Of a stretch of 64,000 nucleotides of DNA, positions 51,480 to 59,599 are shown piece by piece. Where the stretch lies: contig NZ_JACCCH010000001.1 in assembly GCF_013410945.1 (NCBI RefSeq), positions 868,001-932,000 on the forward strand, read 5' to 3'. The position numbers and the translations under genes were made by a program. Numbering within the stretch: the stretch's first letter is position 1; every line of letters begins with the position of its first letter. The DNA is from Leifsonia sp. AK011 (GTDB lineage Bacteria > Actinomycetota > Actinomycetes > Actinomycetales > Microbacteriaceae). The notes beneath the pieces were generated by a model that was not told the origin of the DNA, searched no databases, and saw only the letters and a program-made list of their open reading frames with translations.

Positions 51480-52073
51480 GTGGGACGAGCACTAAACGCT
51501 CTGGCGATCGCGTTGATTCTGGCGGGGCTCACGGCGTGCACCGGCACCCCCATCGTTGACTCAACGAGTTCAGCGGAGTTCACGCCCACAACCACCCCCA
51601 CTCCGTCCCCGACCTCCCCAATGCGGGGCAATTCCATTGATAACGGCAAGTGCGATGGCCCTGACTGGAGCGAGTGCGTCATCACCTCGCCCGAGGACTG
51701 TCACCCGTGGGAGTTTGCGGCGCCCGACGACCCGGAGGCAGTGTCTGGTTGGAAGCAGCAGATCGCGGTTGATGGTGGTGCCCGCGAATTCGCGATGGGT
51801 GAGCCGATCCTCGACCAAGGGGGAGTGCCCGTTGCCTACATCGTGGCGGAAGGAGACGTTGCGCATGTCGTCTCGGAGCGCTTCTGCGTGAACCTCGGCT
51901 ACCTGAACAACATCAACGGCGTGCGACGCCACGGCGCAATGATGCTGTTCGTCGGGGACACTCTCAACCTCGATGCTCACACGATCCTGACCGTTGGTGA
52001 CGAGAACGGAGTGGTCTACGACAACTCGCCGCCGAGTCCCATTCCGCCGCAACGGGAGGGTTTGAGTGGGTGA
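51480..52073 (+). CDS. Lipoprotein with LysM-like C-terminal domain
   Basis: A 197-residue lipoprotein. GTG at 51480 with AGGAGG nine bases upstream gives VGRALNALAIALILAGLTAC, with lipobox LTAC. A Thr/Pro-rich linker follows. The C-terminal part (about residues 128-175) resembles a LysM domain: YIVAEGDVAHVVSERFCVNLGYLNNING ... LFVGDTLNLD, which would bind peptidoglycan. Cys residues in DGPDWSECVITSPEDCHPW may pair. An in-frame GTG six bases earlier is a less likely start. Confidence 0.7.
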   Translation: MGRALNALAIALILAGLTACTGTPIVDSTSSAEFTPTTTPTPSPTSPMRGNSIDNGKCDGPDWSECVITSPEDCHPWEFAAPDDPEAVSGWKQQIAVDGGAREFAMGEPILDQGGVPVAYIVAEGDVAHVVSERFCVNLGYLNNINGVRRHGAMMLFVGDTLNLDAHTILTVGDENGVVYDNSPPSPIPPQREGLSG

Positions 52074-52101
52074 CGGTGCACTGGCTGGTCGTACTCAGTG
52101 C

Positions 52102-52434
52102 CTAGCAGGGGGCCAGGCACTGGTCGGCGAGTGTCCTGATCGCCAACCATGCGAGAAGGTATCCAGCCGAAACCACAAAGCCGCTCACGCCTAGGCCGAG
52201 CGCCCACGGTGAGAGGTTTCTTACCCCGCGGCCATCTCTGCTGCGCCAGAGTCCTACCGAGCCGAGCGCGATGGCAGCGGATGCGGGCACCCAGAACATC
52301 TGAATTCCGACGACCGGTACCAGGGAGATCAACGCAGCAAGCGTGCCGAAAAGAACCCCAACTGCGCCAAACCAATCTGCACGGTCATACGACCCGGGCT
52401 TGGCGGACTCCACCCGGTCAATGTAGCCGCCCAC
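52102..52434 (-). CDS. Small membrane protein, DUF4190-like
   Basis: About 110 residues with three hydrophobic segments (FGAVGVLFGTLAALISLVPVVG; FWVPASAAIALGSVGLW; WALGLGVSGFVVSAGYLLAW), an arrangement like DUF4190 proteins. The start is uncertain: GTG at 52434 or GTG at 52413 are possible, and neither has a strong ribosome site. The open frame upstream runs opposite the ArsR gene and is not credible. Function unknown. Confidence 0.55.
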   Translation of the reverse strand: MGGYIDRVESAKPGSYDRADWFGAVGVLFGTLAALISLVPVVGIQMFWVPASAAIALGSVGLWRSRDGRGVRNLSPWALGLGVSGFVVSAGYLLAWLAIRTLADQCLAPC

Positions 52435-52474
52435 TTGCTTGTTGTGGTGATGCGCGCGGCTCGAGGTGAGTGAG

Positions 52475-52810
52475 TTACGCGGTCGCGGGCTCAGACTTCG
52501 CCGCACTGCCGCGCTTGCGCACCTCGCGGAGCACGATCTGCTCCGGGCACACGGTCGACAGGAAGTCGCCCACGGAGAGCGCGAGGCGATCGCCGACGAG
52601 CGAGTAGAGGATGCGGTTGGCATCGCGACGCTCGGTGACGAGGCCGGCCTGGCGGAGCACGGCGAGGTGTCGCGAGATGGTCGGGCCCGAGGTGTTGAAG
52701 CGGGCCGCGATCTCGCCGGCCGCCATCTCCCCGCCCTTGAGGTCCTGGAGGATCTGTCGGCGGGTGGGATGCGCGAGGGCTGAGAAGACGTCGCTCGCGG
52801 TATCTGTCAT
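52475..52810 (-). CDS. ArsR-family transcriptional regulator
   Basis: A 111-residue winged-helix repressor: DVFSALAHPTRRQILQDLKGGEMAAGEIAARFNTSGPTISRHLAVLRQAGLVTERRDANRILYSL. It is closest in style to the SdpR/YczG-like branch that lacks metal-binding Cys pairs; only one Cys is present (STVCPEQ). It is divergent from an epimerase-like gene 75 bases away and probably controls both itself and that gene. Confidence 0.9.
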   Translation of the reverse strand: MTDTASDVFSALAHPTRRQILQDLKGGEMAAGEIAARFNTSGPTISRHLAVLRQAGLVTERRDANRILYSLVGDRLALSVGDFLSTVCPEQIVLREVRKRGSAAKSEPATA

Positions 52811-52827
52811 GTTTGCACTTTAGCACC

Positions 52828-52858
52828 ATTGCTATATACAGTGTCGCTAGGTAGCAAT
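52828..52858. promoter_or_regulatory. Candidate ArsR operator in the divergent promoter region
   Basis: ATTGCTA (52828-52834) and TAGCAAT (52852-52858) form an inverted repeat with 17-base spacing in an AT-rich gap between arsR-type and epimerase-type genes. TATACA at 52835-52840 may be a -10 box. Confidence 0.4.
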
Positions 52859-52885
52859 TTAGCGAAATAGACAAGGACGCCGATC

Positions 52886-53815
52886 ATGCGCATCGCGATC
52901 ACCGGAGGAACAGGTTTCGTCGGAAGGAACGTGGCCGCTCGCCTCGACAGCCCCGTGATCATCTCGCGCCGCACGGGCATCGACGTCGACGACGTGGACG
53001 CGCTCGCCGCCGCCTTTGAGGGATGCGACGCCGTCATCCACGCAGCCGGCATCAACCGCGAGATCGGCACCCAGACCTTCCAGCGGGTCCACGTCGAGGG
53101 CACGCGCGCCGTCGTGGAAGCGGCTCAGAGAGCTGGGGTGAAGCGCATCGTCATGGTGAGCTTCCTGCGCGCGCGCCCGGACTGCGGCTCGGGCTACCAC
53201 GAGACGAAGTGGGCAGCGGAGGAGCTGATCCGTGGGTCGGGCATCCCGCACACCATCCTCAAGGCCTCGATGATCTATGGCCCCGGCGACCACATGGTCG
53301 ACCACGTCACGCGCGCGGTGCGGTCGTGGCCCGTGTTCGGCACGGTCGGCTTCGGGCAGCGGATGGTACGGCCAGTGCCCATCGCGGACTTCGTTGACGT
53401 GGTGCTGGCCGCTGTCGAGGGGCGCATCGCCGAGCCGACGGTTGCCGTGATGGGCGCGGAGGAACTGAGCCTCAGCGACGCCGTGCGCCGGGTGGCGAAG
53501 GTCGCGGGAAAGCGGCCCCTGTTCGTGCCCCTGCCGGTGTGGGCGATCAAGCTGCTCGCCCAGGTCACCGAGTGGACGATGAAGGTGCCGCTCGTGGCAA
53601 AAGCCCAGGCGCGGATGCTCGACGAGGGTGTGAACGAGGCGCTGCCGTGGGTGCCGGAGCCGCCGCTCGAGGTGCGGCCGAAGCATCCGTTCAGCGAGGA
53701 GAACATTCGTGAGGCGCTACCCGAGGCGGGTGCCTTCGGGTGGCACGACCTGCGAGTGTCGGGGTGGTGTGCCGCGCGCCGCGGTGGCGCGCGAGTGCTG
53801 GCCGCGCAGGCGTGA
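52886..53815 (+). CDS. NAD(P)-binding epimerase-like protein (atypical SDR, NDUFA9/NmrA-like)
   Basis: A 309-residue Rossmann protein. The N-terminus MRIAITGGTGFVGRNVAARL is the dinucleotide-binding loop. VIHAAGINREIGTQTFQRVHVEGTRAVVEAAQRAGVKRIVMVS and the YHETKWAAEELIRGSGIPHTILK segment (Y-x-x-x-K) fit the atypical short-chain reductase group that includes complex I chaperone NDUFA9. It may have a C-terminal membrane-associating stretch. Probably regulated by the divergent ArsR-type protein. Hairpin element copy 3 begins one base after the stop. Confidence 0.82.
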   Translation: MRIAITGGTGFVGRNVAARLDSPVIISRRTGIDVDDVDALAAAFEGCDAVIHAAGINREIGTQTFQRVHVEGTRAVVEAAQRAGVKRIVMVSFLRARPDCGSGYHETKWAAEELIRGSGIPHTILKASMIYGPGDHMVDHVTRAVRSWPVFGTVGFGQRMVRPVPIADFVDVVLAAVEGRIAEPTVAVMGAEELSLSDAVRRVAKVAGKRPLFVPLPVWAIKLLAQVTEWTMKVPLVAKAQARMLDEGVNEALPWVPEPPLEVRPKHPFSEENIREALPEAGAFGWHDLRVSGWCAARRGGARVLAAQA

Positions 53816-53816
53816 C

Positions 53817-53880
53817 CGCCGAGTGTTCCGATATGGCTGCTAAAACTGCGCAAATGAGAGCCATATCGGAACACTCGGCG
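53817..53880. repeat. Stop-codon-proximal hairpin element, copy 3
   Basis: Arms CGCCGAGTGTTCCGATATGG.. (53817-53838) and their exact complement (53859-53880) make a 22-bp perfect stem around a 20-base loop. It lies one base after the TGA of the epimerase-like gene. Relative to the upstream gene it has the same orientation as copies 1 and 2 (arm, then GCTAAAA, then loop). Confidence 0.85.
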
Positions 53881-53898
53881 CCAGGGCGGCACCCAGCC

Positions 53899-54924
53899 CT
53901 ACCGCAAAGCTCCCAGCAGCGCCTCCACGTCGCTCACGTCGTTGTACAGGTGGAAGCTCACCCGCGCGCGGCCAGCGCGCACCGCCGCACGGATGCCCGC
54001 GGACTCGAGCCGCGCGGCGGCGTCGGGCACGTCCAGCGCGAGGATCGCGGAGTCCGCCAGAGGGAGGCCGAGTGAGGAGCGCACAGTGTTCGCGAGGCCC
54101 ACACAATGGGCGTGTACTGCCGTGGCATCCAGCGAGGCGAGCCACGGCATCGCGATGCCAGCACCCAGCAGGGTGAACCACGCGGGGGAGGCGTCGAAGC
54201 GGCGGGCGTCCTGGGCCTGCAGTGAGGGCAGCGCGTACGTGTTCGACCACGGTGTCTCGGAGGAGTACCAGTTGGCCGCGTGCGGCACGAGCGTCTCGGC
54301 GAGCGACGGCTGCACCGCCATCCACGCTGCCCCGCGCGGCGACAGCAGCCACTTGTAGCTGCCACCGACCACGGCGTCGGCCCACGCGACATCCAACTTC
54401 ATCCATCCCATGGCCTGGGTCACGTCGAGGATGACGCGGGTGGAGGTTCCGGCAATGGCCTCCCGCAGCACGGCCACATCGAGCATCCGCCCGTCGGACG
54501 ACTGCACCAGACTCACGGTCACCACATCGAACTCGCCGGCCCGACGCTCCAGCTCGCCCGGCTCGAGCGCCGTGACGCTGATGCCCCTGCCCTGCGCGTC
54601 GAACGGTGCGGTCACGCTCGTGAACTCGTGGGTGAAGGTGGCAACGCTGGTGCCGTCGGGCAGCGCGGATGCCACGAGCCCCAGCAACGCCGACACGCTC
54701 CCGCCCATCGCCACATCGCCCTCGGAGAACCCCGCCATCCGCGCGAAGGCCGCACGGGCGAGCGCCACAGACTCGTCGAAGTCCATGGGTGCGAGCTCGC
54801 CGAGCTCCCACGCGCGGAGTGACTGCCGGAGTGCCTCAGAGGTGCGCCGGGAGGGCAGCCCGTACGTCGCCGAGTTGAGGAAGAGCGGGGCGCCCTCGAA
54901 CTGTTCACCGTGGGATTCGCGCAT
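53899..54924 (-). CDS. PLP-dependent aminotransferase, class V fold
   Basis: A 341-residue fold-type I enzyme. The PLP-lysine is in VVGGSYKWLLSPRGAAWM. Other blocks are LFLNSATYGLPSRRTSEALRQSL at the start, TFTHEFTSVTAPF, and VILDVTQAMGWMKLDV with the PLP-pairing Asp. This is the class V group (isopenicillin epimerase, cysteine desulfurase, kynureninase-like); the Cys of desulfurases is not evident. Substrate unknown. It is divergent from the HAD phosphatase gene with an 81-base gap. Confidence 0.85.
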   Translation of the reverse strand: MRESHGEQFEGAPLFLNSATYGLPSRRTSEALRQSLRAWELGELAPMDFDESVALARAAFARMAGFSEGDVAMGGSVSALLGLVASALPDGTSVATFTHEFTSVTAPFDAQGRGISVTALEPGELERRAGEFDVVTVSLVQSSDGRMLDVAVLREAIAGTSTRVILDVTQAMGWMKLDVAWADAVVGGSYKWLLSPRGAAWMAVQPSLAETLVPHAANWYSSETPWSNTYALPSLQAQDARRFDASPAWFTLLGAGIAMPWLASLDATAVHAHCVGLANTVRSSLGLPLADSAILALDVPDAAARLESAGIRAAVRAGRARVSFHLYNDVSDVEALLGALR

Positions 54925-55005
54925 GCGGCGAGGCTACGCCGCGGCATCCGTCGTGTCGCGGGCCAGTGGGCACTTGCTGGCCCGCGCACCGGCAAGACTG
55001 GTCGC

Positions 55006-55809
55006 ATGGCCGTTTTCTGTTCCGACATCGACGGGACCCTCCTCAACTCGCAACGCACCATCTCCGATCGCACCATCCGCGCGATCACCGCTGTGCGCGA
55101 CGCCGGACACAGCTTTGTGCTCTGCTCCTCACGCATGCCGGCATCGCTGAGGGCGCTCGAACGGCTCTACGACGCGACGGATGCCCCGCTCGTCTCCTAC
55201 AACGGAGGCCTGGTGCTCTCCGCCGCAGGCCGTGTGGTCAGCAGCACCCCGATCCCCGCGGATGCCGCGCGCCAGATCTTCGACCTGTGCGCGGGCCTCG
55301 GGGTGCACGCGAGCTTCTACGCGAGCGACGACTGGTACGCCTGGGAGCGCGACCGGTGGGCGGAGCGCGAGATCAGCAATACCGGTGTCTCGCCGCGGTC
55401 CGAGACGGCCGAGTACTACGTGGCAAGCGGCGAGATCGACAGCGCACCGCCGCACAAGATCATGTGCATGGGCGAGCCGGCGTTGATCGACCTGATCGAG
55501 CAGCTCGTAGTTCGCCTCCCCGACGCTGTCGGGTACCGCTCGAAGGCGACCTACCTGGAGATCGGCAACGTGCGATGTGACAAGGGGACGGGCATCCGCG
55601 ACCTCGAGGCCGACCTCGGGGTTGCGGTGAGCGAGTGCTACTTCTTCGGCGACAACTACAACGACCTGCCGGCGTTCGCCGCAGTGGGCACGGCCATCGC
55701 TGTCGCCAACGCACAGGATGCCGTGCTCGAGGCCGCGGATGTTGTCACTGCGGGCCACCACGAGGATGGGGTCGCGCAGTACCTGGAGGAGTGGTTGCGG
55801 GGGAGCTGA
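55006..55809 (+). CDS. Cof-type HAD-superfamily phosphatase
   Basis: A 267-residue HAD hydrolase of the Cof/YidA group. Motif I is FCSDIDGTLLNS, motif II is FVLCSSRM, motif III is a Lys in CDKGTGIRDLEADL, and motif IV is FFGDNYNDLPAF. A type IIb cap domain lies between. It dephosphorylates small metabolites, often sugar phosphates. The start at 55006 is chosen because motif I follows at once; no ribosome site precedes it, so a leaderless message is possible. Confidence 0.9.
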   Translation: MAVFCSDIDGTLLNSQRTISDRTIRAITAVRDAGHSFVLCSSRMPASLRALERLYDATDAPLVSYNGGLVLSAAGRVVSSTPIPADAARQIFDLCAGLGVHASFYASDDWYAWERDRWAEREISNTGVSPRSETAEYYVASGEIDSAPPHKIMCMGEPALIDLIEQLVVRLPDAVGYRSKATYLEIGNVRCDKGTGIRDLEADLGVAVSECYFFGDNYNDLPAFAAVGTAIAVANAQDAVLEAADVVTAGHHEDGVAQYLEEWLRGS

Positions 55810-55836
55810 CCGCGCGAGGCGGCGCCTCCCAGTGGC

Positions 55837-56223
55837 TTAGGACGGCGCGACCACACGCAGCCCCGCGGATGCTGCGGCGCGGGCTAGTTCATCGTCGTAG
55901 GTGACGAACTCATCTGCCCCGATCCTCAGCGCGGTCGCGAGATGGATTGCATCATTCGAGCGAAGGGGAGCGTGAGTGCCCGCCGAGAGGAGGTCGCCGC
56001 GCGTGAGGTCGACGAGGGTCGTGGCATCCAGCACTGAGGCGATTGCCTCCGGGGCGACGATGGTGGGGTGCCGCCCGGCGGCACAATGCAACTCCGTGTG
56101 CAGCAGCCACGATGCCGCAAGTCGCCGAGCGCCCGCCGTCAGCTCGCCCACGAGCGCTTCTGACTCAACCTCCTCCACGACAAGCTTCATCGCCGCGGAC
56201 GTATCGAGGTAGGTGACGGTCAC
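55837..56223 (-). CDS. vapC: PIN-domain toxin (VapC family)
   Basis: A 128-residue PIN-domain RNase. Acidic residues of the active site are visible: TYLDTSAAMKLVVEE at the N-terminus, TELHCA (Glu), and RSNDAIHLATALRIGADEFVTYDDEL with two Asp. VapC toxins cut tRNA or rRNA. Its ATG overlaps the antitoxin stop by 4 bases. It converges on the HAD phosphatase gene. Confidence 0.88.
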   Translation of the reverse strand: MTVTYLDTSAAMKLVVEEVESEALVGELTAGARRLAASWLLHTELHCAAGRHPTIVAPEAIASVLDATTLVDLTRGDLLSAGTHAPLRSNDAIHLATALRIGADEFVTYDDELARAAASAGLRVVAPS

Positions 56224-56486
56224 CAGGTGCCCCGACTGTCCTCGATGAGGTCGCGGGTGCTGATTGACGATCGTGATCGTGTGATCGACGTGAGCGTCGA
56301 GGTGTCCTGGCGGGCCGCGCGGGCTTCGCCGCGGGCGACAAGCCCGTCGAGTGTGATGCTCGCTGGCGGCACGATGATCGCCGCGAGGCGCCCGTTGTTA
56401 CTGATCTGCACGGATTCGCCCGCAGCTACCCGGCGCAGGATCTCGCCGCTGTGGTTGCGCATATCGCGGTGCGACACAGTGTCCAT
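56220..56486 (-). CDS. Phd/YefM-type antitoxin of a VapC toxin
   Basis: An 88-residue antitoxin. The N-terminal Phd/YefM fold is clear: VSHRDMRNHSGEILRRVAAGESVQISNNGRLAAIIVP. The C-terminal tail is charged and probably disordered, the part that blocks the toxin. It precedes vapC with a 4-base overlap. GTAGCACG repeats upstream look like its operator. Confidence 0.85.
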   Translation of the reverse strand: MDTVSHRDMRNHSGEILRRVAAGESVQISNNGRLAAIIVPPASITLDGLVARGEARAARQDTSTLTSITRSRSSISTRDLIEDSRGTW

Positions 56487-56518
56487 GCGGCGAGCGTAGC
56501 ACGGTGTAGCACGCTAAA
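56487..56518. promoter_or_regulatory. Candidate operator/promoter of the Phd-VapC pair
   Basis: GTAGCACG occurs twice in tandem (56496-56503, 56506-56513) just upstream of the antitoxin start. On the minus strand TACGCT ends 7 bases before the ATG and could be a -10 box giving a leaderless message. Confidence 0.4.
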
Positions 56519-56660
56519 TCTGGCCGAGCGGCTCCCGGGAAGTGCACATCCCTTGAGGTCCTCCACGAACTCGACCTCCAGTCGCGTCGGACTCGTCGCC
56601 CGAATACGCTCGCGCTATGGAACCGGTAGCAAGCCCACGCACCGTCGGGATGTGCGCGTC

Positions 56661-57131
56661 GTGAAGTCGCTCCTGAGCTGGGCTCGCGGCATCCCCATCG
56701 CAGCGGTCGCTCTCCTCCTCGCAGGTTGCGGCGCAGTCCCCAAGCCTGCACATCCCGACTTCGACCTTCCCGTTCAGTGGGGTACCGAAACGTCGATCCT
56801 CCTTCGAGCCGACGGCACCGCGGCACTCGAGGATGTGCCTCACGGCCAGTGGGTTCAGACCGGCGAAGGAATCTGCTGGGATGCCACGGGCGAGACGTTC
56901 ACGGGCGAGGCCACCTGGAGCGTCTACTCACCGCAAGGGGTGGAGCTGTTCTTCGAGGACTCGGACGTCATCGTCTGGGCGGCTCCCGGCAAGTTCGGCT
57001 CCTGGGGTTGGAACGAACTGAAGATGGTCACATGTGGTGAGGCGGAGACCATCCGGCTGGCGGTCACCTGCGGGCGTGCCGGGTACGTCGAGGAAGAGCC
57101 CTGCAGAGAAGTCGAGGGGGAGGCCCCGTGA
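56661..57131 (+). CDS. Putative lipoprotein, unknown function
   Basis: A 156-residue protein with a signal sequence (SLLSWARGIPIAAVALLLAG) and lipobox LAGC near residue 24. The mature part has several Cys (GICWDATG; MVTCGEAE; VTCGRAG; EPCREVE) that could form disulfides. The GTG at 56661 was chosen because it places a charged N-terminus right before the hydrophobic core. No family is recognised. It overlaps the next gene by 4 bases (GTGA), so the two are coupled. Confidence 0.65.
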   Translation: MKSLLSWARGIPIAAVALLLAGCGAVPKPAHPDFDLPVQWGTETSILLRADGTAALEDVPHGQWVQTGEGICWDATGETFTGEATWSVYSPQGVELFFEDSDVIVWAAPGKFGSWGWNELKMVTCGEAETIRLAVTCGRAGYVEEEPCREVEGEAP

Positions 57132-57613
57132 CAGAGAACACGTCGCGCCTCATGCTCCCGGCGTTGGTGCTCGCAGGCGTCGCGTCCGGGGCGGTGCTGG
57201 CCTTCATCATGCAGTGGGTGCTCAGCACCGGGCCTGATCTCGCGTGGCGGGCGGGCAACGAGCGGATCCTCGACGTCACCTACGTCCCTCCCGCACAGCT
57301 CATCGCGGTTCTTGCAGTTGGCTGGGGAGGTTTCGCCGCCCTCATCACCTACCTTGTGGCGCGCACCAGAACCTCCATGGGAGGTTTCGTCGGTGCTGCC
57401 ATCGCCGGGCCGTGGAGTCTGGCGGTTCCGTTGTCCGTCGTGCTCGGGGTTGAGGCCGTCATCCCGTTCAACCCGGCCTTCGCTCAGCAGGATGACCCCG
57501 TGCTGTTCGGCGTGGTGTGGGCGGCGGCGAGCGCGAGCCTGGCGACGGTCGTGTTCTTTGTGGTGCTACTCCGCACGGGTCAGAAGCGGCGAGCGCGGCC
57601 CATTGACAAATAG
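57128..57613 (+). CDS. Four-helix membrane protein coupled to the upstream lipoprotein
   Basis: A 161-residue protein with four membrane segments (LMLPALVLAGVASGAVLAFIMQW; PAQLIAVLAVGWGGFAALITYLV; GAAIAGPWSLAVPLSVVLG; VVWAAASASLATVVFFVVLL). GTG start overlaps the lipoprotein stop. No family is recognised; the pair may act together at the membrane. Its last codons overlap the promoter of the PadR-type gene. Confidence 0.6.
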   Translation: MTENTSRLMLPALVLAGVASGAVLAFIMQWVLSTGPDLAWRAGNERILDVTYVPPAQLIAVLAVGWGGFAALITYLVARTRTSMGGFVGAAIAGPWSLAVPLSVVLGVEAVIPFNPAFAQQDDPVLFGVVWAAASASLATVVFFVVLLRTGQKRRARPIDK

Positions 57614-57639
57614 GAACCTATCTTCCTATTCTTTCCACA
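57603..57639 (+). promoter_or_regulatory. PadR promoter with perfect operator in the spacer, leaderless
   Basis: TTGACA (57603-57608) and TATTCT (57627-57632) are spaced by 18 bases. Between and over them lies the perfect inverted repeat AATAGGAA / TTCCTATT (57609-57616, 57623-57630). The predicted start point coincides with the ATG at 57639. A PadR dimer here would block RNA polymerase, giving autorepression. Confidence 0.65.
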
Positions 57640-57983
57640 TGGGAAGACGCAAAGCAGGATCCTTGATTCCTCTCGAGGTGCAGATACTCGAGATCGCCTC
57701 GCAGCAGAGCGAATCCGACGAGTTGTACGGCTTCGCGCTCGCCAAGAGCCTGTCCGACGGTGAGCAGGTTCTTACCTCGCACGGCACCCTCTACAAGGCG
57801 CTGGCCCGCCTCACAGAGGGAGGCTTGGTCACCGCAGAATGGGAAACCCCCGAGATCGCCGAAGCTGCCAAGCGTCCGAGGCGCCGCCACTACCGAATCA
57901 CCGGTGAAGGCCAGAAGGCGCTCGACGCCAGTCGAGCCGCTGCGCGGTCAACCGCGCTCATCGCCCGCGCGGTGACCTCGTGA
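57639..57983 (+). CDS. PadR-family transcriptional regulator
   Basis: A 114-residue winged-helix protein. The PadR domain is recognisable: GSLIPLEVQILEIASQQSESDELYGFALAKSLS, then LTSHGTLYKALARLTEGGLVTAEWE, and RRRHYRITGEGQKAL. It is followed with a 4-base overlap (GTGA) by a HAAS-domain membrane protein, a common PadR partner. The operator in its own promoter suggests autoregulation; the signal is unknown. Confidence 0.9.
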   Translation: MGRRKAGSLIPLEVQILEIASQQSESDELYGFALAKSLSDGEQVLTSHGTLYKALARLTEGGLVTAEWETPEIAEAAKRPRRRHYRITGEGQKALDASRAAARSTALIARAVTS

Positions 57984-58714
57984 TCGGGCGCAAGCGTCGC
58001 ACGGGCGCCGCGGTCACGAATCGGGTCCTGCGCTGGGTCGACATCTACACCCGAAGCCTGCCACCTGAACTGGCGCGGACCCGTCGAGACGAGGTGCACT
58101 CCGACATTCATGAGCAGTACGCGGATGCAGCGGCACGAGGAGTTGCGGCCTCCGAGATTGACCGTGCCGTGACATCCCGAGCTGTCCGTGGCATGGCGGC
58201 AGACATCGCGTGGAGCTGGCGAGAGCGTCGGCGGATGACGCGAGCCTGGAGACTCGGCGTGCTGAGCGAGCCGTCCGCCGCGAAGTGGTACCGGGCGGCC
58301 TTGGCATACTCGGCGGTCGTCTGGATCGCTGCCGCGTTCGTTCTCACCCGCATCGTGATGACACTGATCGACGCGAACACGGGCACGCACAACACTCTAG
58401 TTCCGTGGCTCTATCAGGAGCCTGCGTTCGCCCTGATCGCCGTTTCCGTGGGCGTCTTCCTGCTCGCTCGCACCAAATGGATGCGTCTGGGCCTATGGAT
58501 CTCGAGCGCCGCAGCGATCTACCTCGCGGCCACGAGCTTCCTGCTCCTTCAGTTCATCTCAGTGCGGGGTGCCTACTACCTGCATCGCGGACTCAATGTC
58601 GTCGAGATGTCCTTCGACGCCGCATGGGCGCTCTTCGTGCTGCCGACCGTCGTGCTGGCGGTGGTCTTCGTGATCGGTTCCCTGCGCTTGCCGCGGGCGT
58701 CCAGAGTCGTATGA
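57980..58714 (+). CDS. HAAS-domain membrane protein, PadR partner
   Basis: A 244-residue protein. Residues 15-75 look like an HTH-associated alpha-helical signalling (HAAS) domain: VDIYTRSLPPELARTRRDEVHSDIHEQYADAAARGVAASEIDRAV. Four membrane helices follow (AALAYSAVVWIAAAFVLTRIVM; ALIAVSVGVFLLA; LWISSAAAIYLAATSFLLLQF; FVLPTVVLAVVFVIGSL). HAAS proteins are encoded with PadR-like regulators and are thought to link membrane sensing to them. GTG start overlaps the PadR stop. Confidence 0.75.
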   Translation: MIGRKRRTGAAVTNRVLRWVDIYTRSLPPELARTRRDEVHSDIHEQYADAAARGVAASEIDRAVTSRAVRGMAADIAWSWRERRRMTRAWRLGVLSEPSAAKWYRAALAYSAVVWIAAAFVLTRIVMTLIDANTGTHNTLVPWLYQEPAFALIAVSVGVFLLARTKWMRLGLWISSAAAIYLAATSFLLLQFISVRGAYYLHRGLNVVEMSFDAAWALFVLPTVVLAVVFVIGSLRLPRASRVV

Positions 58715-58769
58715 GCTAGCGCAGGCTAGGCCCAGCTTCGCCGCGACGCCGCGGGATACCGTGGACCCC

Positions 58770-59537
58770 ATGAACACCGTCGAGAAAGCCACCACCCTCC
58801 GCGACCTCCACCAGGCGCCCGAGATTCTCCGGGTCGTCAACGTCTGGGACGCGATCTCCGCCAAGGTCGTCGCCGACCTGCCCGAGACCCGCGCGATCGC
58901 GACCGCCGGCCACTCCATCGCCGCCAGCCACGGCTACCCCGACGGCGGGATGCCACTGCAGGTCGCCCTCGATGCTGTCGAGATCATCGTGGGGGCCACC
59001 GAGCTCCCCGTCTCCGCGGACCTCGACGACGGCTACGCCGACCCGGCCGAGACCATCCGCCGCGCGATCGGTATCGGTGTGGTGGGTGCGAACGTCGAGG
59101 ACCGGCTGAAGCCGTTCGACGAGTCGGTCGCGAACGTCCGCGCGATGGTCGCCGCGGCCGAGGCGGAGGGTGTGCCGTTCCAGCTGAACGCGCGCACCGA
59201 CGCGATCGCGCGCGGCACCGGCCCGCTGAGTGAGCGGCTTCCGGAAGCGATCAAGCGCGGTAAGGCGTTCCTGGAGGCCGGGGCATCCCTCGTCTTCATC
59301 CCCGGTCTCATGGATCGCGACTCGGTCGAGCAGGTCGTCGCCGAGCTGGGGCGCAACACAGTCAGCGTCATCGGACTGCCCGGCGCCCTGACCGCGGCCG
59401 AGTACGAGGCCCTCGGCATCGCGCGCATCTCCTACGGTCCGCTCACGCAGCGCGTCGCCCTGCTCGCGCTGCAGGACCTCGCGAAGGACCTCTACGGCTC
59501 GGGCGTCATCCCTGCTGACCTGCCGGCGTTGAACTAG
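58770..59537 (+). CDS. Isocitrate lyase / PEP mutase family protein
   Basis: A 255-residue barrel enzyme. Family blocks: RVVNVWDAISAKVVADLPETRAIATAGHSIAASHGYPDGG, the metal-binding Asp pair in VSADLDDGYAD, GANVEDRL, FQLNARTDAIARG, and FIPGLMD. This is the carboxyvinyl-carboxyphosphonate phosphorylmutase-like group; the isocitrate lyase KKCGH motif is absent, so a C-C or C-P lyase of unknown substrate is likely. ATG 58770 is used; TACCGT seven bases upstream may be a -10 box of a near-leaderless transcript. Confidence 0.85.
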   Translation: MNTVEKATTLRDLHQAPEILRVVNVWDAISAKVVADLPETRAIATAGHSIAASHGYPDGGMPLQVALDAVEIIVGATELPVSADLDDGYADPAETIRRAIGIGVVGANVEDRLKPFDESVANVRAMVAAAEAEGVPFQLNARTDAIARGTGPLSERLPEAIKRGKAFLEAGASLVFIPGLMDRDSVEQVVAELGRNTVSVIGLPGALTAAEYEALGIARISYGPLTQRVALLALQDLAKDLYGSGVIPADLPALN

Positions 59538-59599
59538 CCCGAGGCCGACGCGAGCCTCTGGGGGTGCTTCGCCGCTCGACGGATGTTGCCGTCGCCCAC

